Assembly (NCBI RefSeq): GCF_002201475.1
Contig: NZ_CP021422.1
Location: 1,364,001-1,428,000, forward strand
Source: Acutalibacter muris
Lineage (GTDB): Bacteria; Bacillota; Clostridia; Oscillospirales; Acutalibacteraceae
Direction of reading: 5' to 3'
Length of the DNA stretch: 64,000 nucleotides
The notes under the pieces are model-generated. The model saw nothing but the letters and a program-made list of their open reading frames with translations, was not told where the DNA came from and ran no database searches. Position 1 is the stretch's first letter. Each line of letters opens with the position of its first letter. Made by a program: the position numbers and the translations under genes. Below are positions 61,848 through 64,000 of this stretch, piece after piece.

Positions 61848-63838
61848 GTGTTTTCTCTTATGAATGGAAAAAACTGATGCTTTACCAGCGTGGACTGCTC
61901 TATATCCTGGCCGCGCTCCTGGTCAGTACGGTTTGGCTGGCCGCAGCCGACAGGCCGCAGAACGGCGCGATGGAAGAATACCGTGAGGAATACGAGTGGT
62001 ATCTGGAACGGCTGGACGGGGCGTACACAGAGGAAAAAGCCGCTTGGCTGGAGCAGGAGGCCCAGGCCATCACAAAGGCCCGTTATGCCCGCTCCGGGTC
62101 CCAGGAAAGCTATTACAGCGGCCAGATCACAGCGGAACAGTATGAGCGGCAGACCGCGGAGGTCAATACGGTTTTGGCCCATGAGCATGGCTTTGAAGCT
62201 GTGTATCAGCAGTATTTATATATCTGCGAGAACACCGGAAATCGTTACTTTTTGAACACAAACGGCTGGGCGGGGCTGTTTTCCGCCCAAACGCTGGACT
62301 TTCCGCTGTTCCTTGTCATTTTGATTTTGGCAGCTACGGTTTTTTGCTCGGAGTATAGCTGCCAGATGGACGCGCTTTTGCGGACGGCTCCCCAGAGCCG
62401 CAAGAGCGCCAGAAGCAAAGTCGTGATAACCCTCTGCGCCGTGTTCGCTCTCTGCGGAGGGCTGGCCCTGATTCGTTTTGCTTTCTTCGGTATAAAATAC
62501 GGCCTGCCCCACGGGGAGTACCCTGTTCAGAGTATCGCCAGTTTCGGGGGCAGTACAAAAAATATCTCTTTGCTGGCTGCGTATCTGATTCTGACCGTCC
62601 TGCGCTGTTTTGGCTCGGTGTATCTCGCCGCCCTGCTGCTCTTTGCTTCCGTTTTGGTGAAGAAATATGCTTTGACGGTGGTGATCGGAGTGGCCTCCAC
62701 CTTGATACCGTACATCGGACTGTCCAGACAGATTTGCTACCGCTTGCCGATGCCCCTGCCTTTCCTGCTGGCAACCGGCTTTCTGGAGGGGGCCTCCTCT
62801 GTGGAGGATTCGTTGACAGGAGAACCCATCGTGACTTTTTCAGAGCGTTCCCCCCAGGAACTGCTGGCCCTGCTGGGCCTGTCCGCTGTGTGCTGCGCCC
62901 TCATGGTATGGTGGGTGCTGCGGCAAAACACAAATCGCTGGCAGTCTGGAAGAAAATCCGTCAGAGGCTGCGGGGCTGCCGCGCTCTGCCTGCTGGTACT
63001 GCTCTCGCTGTCCGGCTGCTCTGTCGCAGAATCCACAAATGAGATATTCAATTCATCTTCGCAAAGTGCGACTTACAGTGTGGTCTACGATGACCAGACG
63101 CGGACCTACGCTCTTGAAAACCGGGCAACCGGCATTTTGACGGATTTGGCCCTCTCTCCGCTGTTCGGGGCCTTTTCGGAGGGGGAAGCCGTCAAAGCCG
63201 TCTATATGGAGGCTCCGTACATTTATTATATGGCCTCCCGCACAGAACAGTATGTGGATCGGGTCGGCAGCTACAACAGCACAGCTACCCAGGTGTCCAT
63301 CGTCCAGCTTGATACAGAAACCTTTGAGGAACAGGTTATTTTTGAGAAAATAACTGACAGCGGGCGATCTCTGCTGGGAATTGACTATAACGTGGGGGAT
63401 ACCTGGAGGTTTCTACAATACTGCTATGGCTTTTTCTTGAACAACGACAGCCTCTTTTTCATTACGAATGATGGGATTACGGAAGTGAGCAGGACGATCC
63501 AGCAAACGCAAGTGCTGGACATTCCCACCAGGGGGAATATAGCGTTTGATGGGCGGACGATCTACTTTATCAACGAAAATTCTTTGCTGACAGCATATGA
63601 CACCAAGACCCGCAAGGAAAGGCCATTTCGGAAGGTTGTTGCCTCCGACTTCTGCCTGACAGAGCAGGGGCTGTATTTTATCAACCGCATGGATTCCGAC
63701 TGCGTTTATCTATGCGGCAGGGAGGGCGCCCACAGTCTGAAGGTTTCAAATGACCCGGCCCTGTCTGTTGGTTATGATGGCGAGAAAGTTACCATGATTC
63801 TGAAATCGGACGGGAAGGAGGTGGTTTTTGATCCATGA
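61844..63838 (+). CDS. ABC-2 permease 2 fused to a lipoprotein-like extracellular domain
   Basis: 664 residues from the ATG at 61844 (TCGGAGGGC upstream). Residues 1-365 parallel permease 1: N-terminal helix, external region with 'ERLDGAYTEEKAAWLEQEAQ', and helices. At about 375-395 there is a segment like a lipoprotein signal ('CGAAALCLLVLLSLSGC'), and residues 396-664 form a beta-rich domain with repeated 'TIYFINENSLLTAYDTKT' and 'GLYFINRMDSDCVYL' (DUF5050-like propeller). A permease and a separate lipoprotein appear joined in one frame with no stop. Its relation to lipoprotein 2 suggests an external sensor tied to the transporter. Confidence 0.75.
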   Translation: MSVFSYEWKKLMLYQRGLLYILAALLVSTVWLAAADRPQNGAMEEYREEYEWYLERLDGAYTEEKAAWLEQEAQAITKARYARSGSQESYYSGQITAEQYERQTAEVNTVLAHEHGFEAVYQQYLYICENTGNRYFLNTNGWAGLFSAQTLDFPLFLVILILAATVFCSEYSCQMDALLRTAPQSRKSARSKVVITLCAVFALCGGLALIRFAFFGIKYGLPHGEYPVQSIASFGGSTKNISLLAAYLILTVLRCFGSVYLAALLLFASVLVKKYALTVVIGVASTLIPYIGLSRQICYRLPMPLPFLLATGFLEGASSVEDSLTGEPIVTFSERSPQELLALLGLSAVCCALMVWWVLRQNTNRWQSGRKSVRGCGAAALCLLVLLSLSGCSVAESTNEIFNSSSQSATYSVVYDDQTRTYALENRATGILTDLALSPLFGAFSEGEAVKAVYMEAPYIYYMASRTEQYVDRVGSYNSTATQVSIVQLDTETFEEQVIFEKITDSGRSLLGIDYNVGDTWRFLQYCYGFFLNNDSLFFITNDGITEVSRTIQQTQVLDIPTRGNIAFDGRTIYFINENSLLTAYDTKTRKERPFRKVVASDFCLTEQGLYFINRMDSDCVYLCGREGAHSLKVSNDPALSVGYDGEKVTMILKSDGKEVVFDP

Positions 63839-63965
63839 AGGTGCAGGAACGCCAGGCCTCCGTCAGAGCAAGGCGAAAAAACGTGGAGGAAGGCTGGTGA
63901 CTGCCTATGCTTTGCGTGGTGCAGTTGTCCTTCTGTTGGCTCTGATGCTTGTCCTTATGATGTAG
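63828..63965 (+). CDS. Short membrane-anchored protein or truncated gene at the element edge
   Basis: From a TTG at 63828, with GGGAAGGAGG ideally placed inside the end of the previous gene, 45 residues: a basic start ('TPGLRQSKAKKRGGRL') and a C-terminal helix 'AYALRGAVVLLLALMLVLMM'. The stop comes from sequence shared with the tnpV-element end, so the original gene was probably longer and was cut by the insertion. Function unknown. Confidence 0.5.
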   Translation: MIHEGAGTPGLRQSKAKKRGGRLVTAYALRGAVVLLLALMLVLMM

Positions 63966-64000
63966 GACGGATTTTGCGGACATTCAAAATAAAAAGAATG
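63959..64000 (+). repeat. Right copy of the tnpV-element end (inverted relative to the left)
   Basis: GATGTAGGACGG to AAAAAGAATG matches 917-875 read on the minus strand, with a single-base length difference in an A run. In the left copy this stretch is directly followed by the tnpV ribosome site, so a second tnpV gene is expected beyond the window. Confidence 0.75.

Noticed and set aside
1..64000. tRNA or rRNA genes and riboswitches
   Set aside because: No cloverleaf with CCA-type end, rRNA segment or known riboswitch core was recognised by eye; a covariance-model scan would settle it.

Overview
The window looks like the chromosome of an anaerobic, probably gut-dwelling, Gram-positive clostridium (Oscillospiraceae/Lachnospiraceae-like). 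The reasons are sigma-A promoters (TTGACA, 17 bp, TATACT), AGGAGG-type ribosome sites, BlaI/BlaR1 and VanZ families, Tn916-type accessory genes and clostridial conjugative-element modules. No core housekeeping gene is present: the window is a mosaic of accessory islands, many joined through truncated genes. Several breaks are one-base changes in A or T runs, so some apparent pseudogenes may be consensus errors.

Layout. 1-0.9 kb: partial TetR regulator and tnpV. 0.9-6.5 kb: a large helicase/methylase gene of a conjugative element, broken at both ends. 6.5-15 kb: tail module of a siphophage-type prophage on the minus strand (tail spike, Dit, broken tape measure, G/GT chaperones with a -1 slippery site, major tail protein) with an AAA ATPase cargo gene. 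15.1-26.2 kb: a CcpM-type radical-SAM peptide (RiPP) locus with BlaI/BlaR1 regulators, two FtsX-like permeases, CcpM, a TIGR04066-like partner, an acyl-carrier-like protein, a five-cysteine precursor, an S8 protease and an ABC exporter. 26.3-29.7 kb: a decayed second copy of the ATPase/FtsX/FtsX set behind its own BlaI-like repressor. 29.7-32.5 kb: debris (SOS-controlled Y-family polymerase start, tyrosine-recombinase trio remnant).

32.5-39.1 kb: conjugative-element segment (ParB, ArdA, PcfB, a truncated coupling protein, a sigma-like protein, large serine recombinase) punctuated by four copies of an intergenic hairpin and two strongly folded regions. 39.1-41.3 kb: second tyrosine-recombinase trio, decayed. 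41.3-42.5 kb: a two-gene TIR plus membrane-protein cassette with its own promoter and terminator, a candidate defence system. 42.9-50 kb: TetR, Tn916-like sigma factor and XRE regulator, a broken ABC transporter, an FMN-binding protein, and a two-component system cut by an IS5-type element (kinase) and an IS110 fragment (regulator). 50.1-53.7 kb: VirD4 coupling protein, a URO-D family enzyme and a TOPRIM protein.

54-63.8 kb: an apparently intact envelope-sensing module: OmpR-type regulator, histidine kinase, small membrane protein, VanZ, two lipoproteins, an ABC-2 ATPase and two permeases, the second fused to a lipoprotein-like extracellular domain. The same regulator-type direct repeat precedes both the regulator gene and the lipoprotein operon, so the two-component system probably controls itself and the transporter operon. 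The last bases repeat, in inverted orientation, the tnpV-element end seen near position 900.
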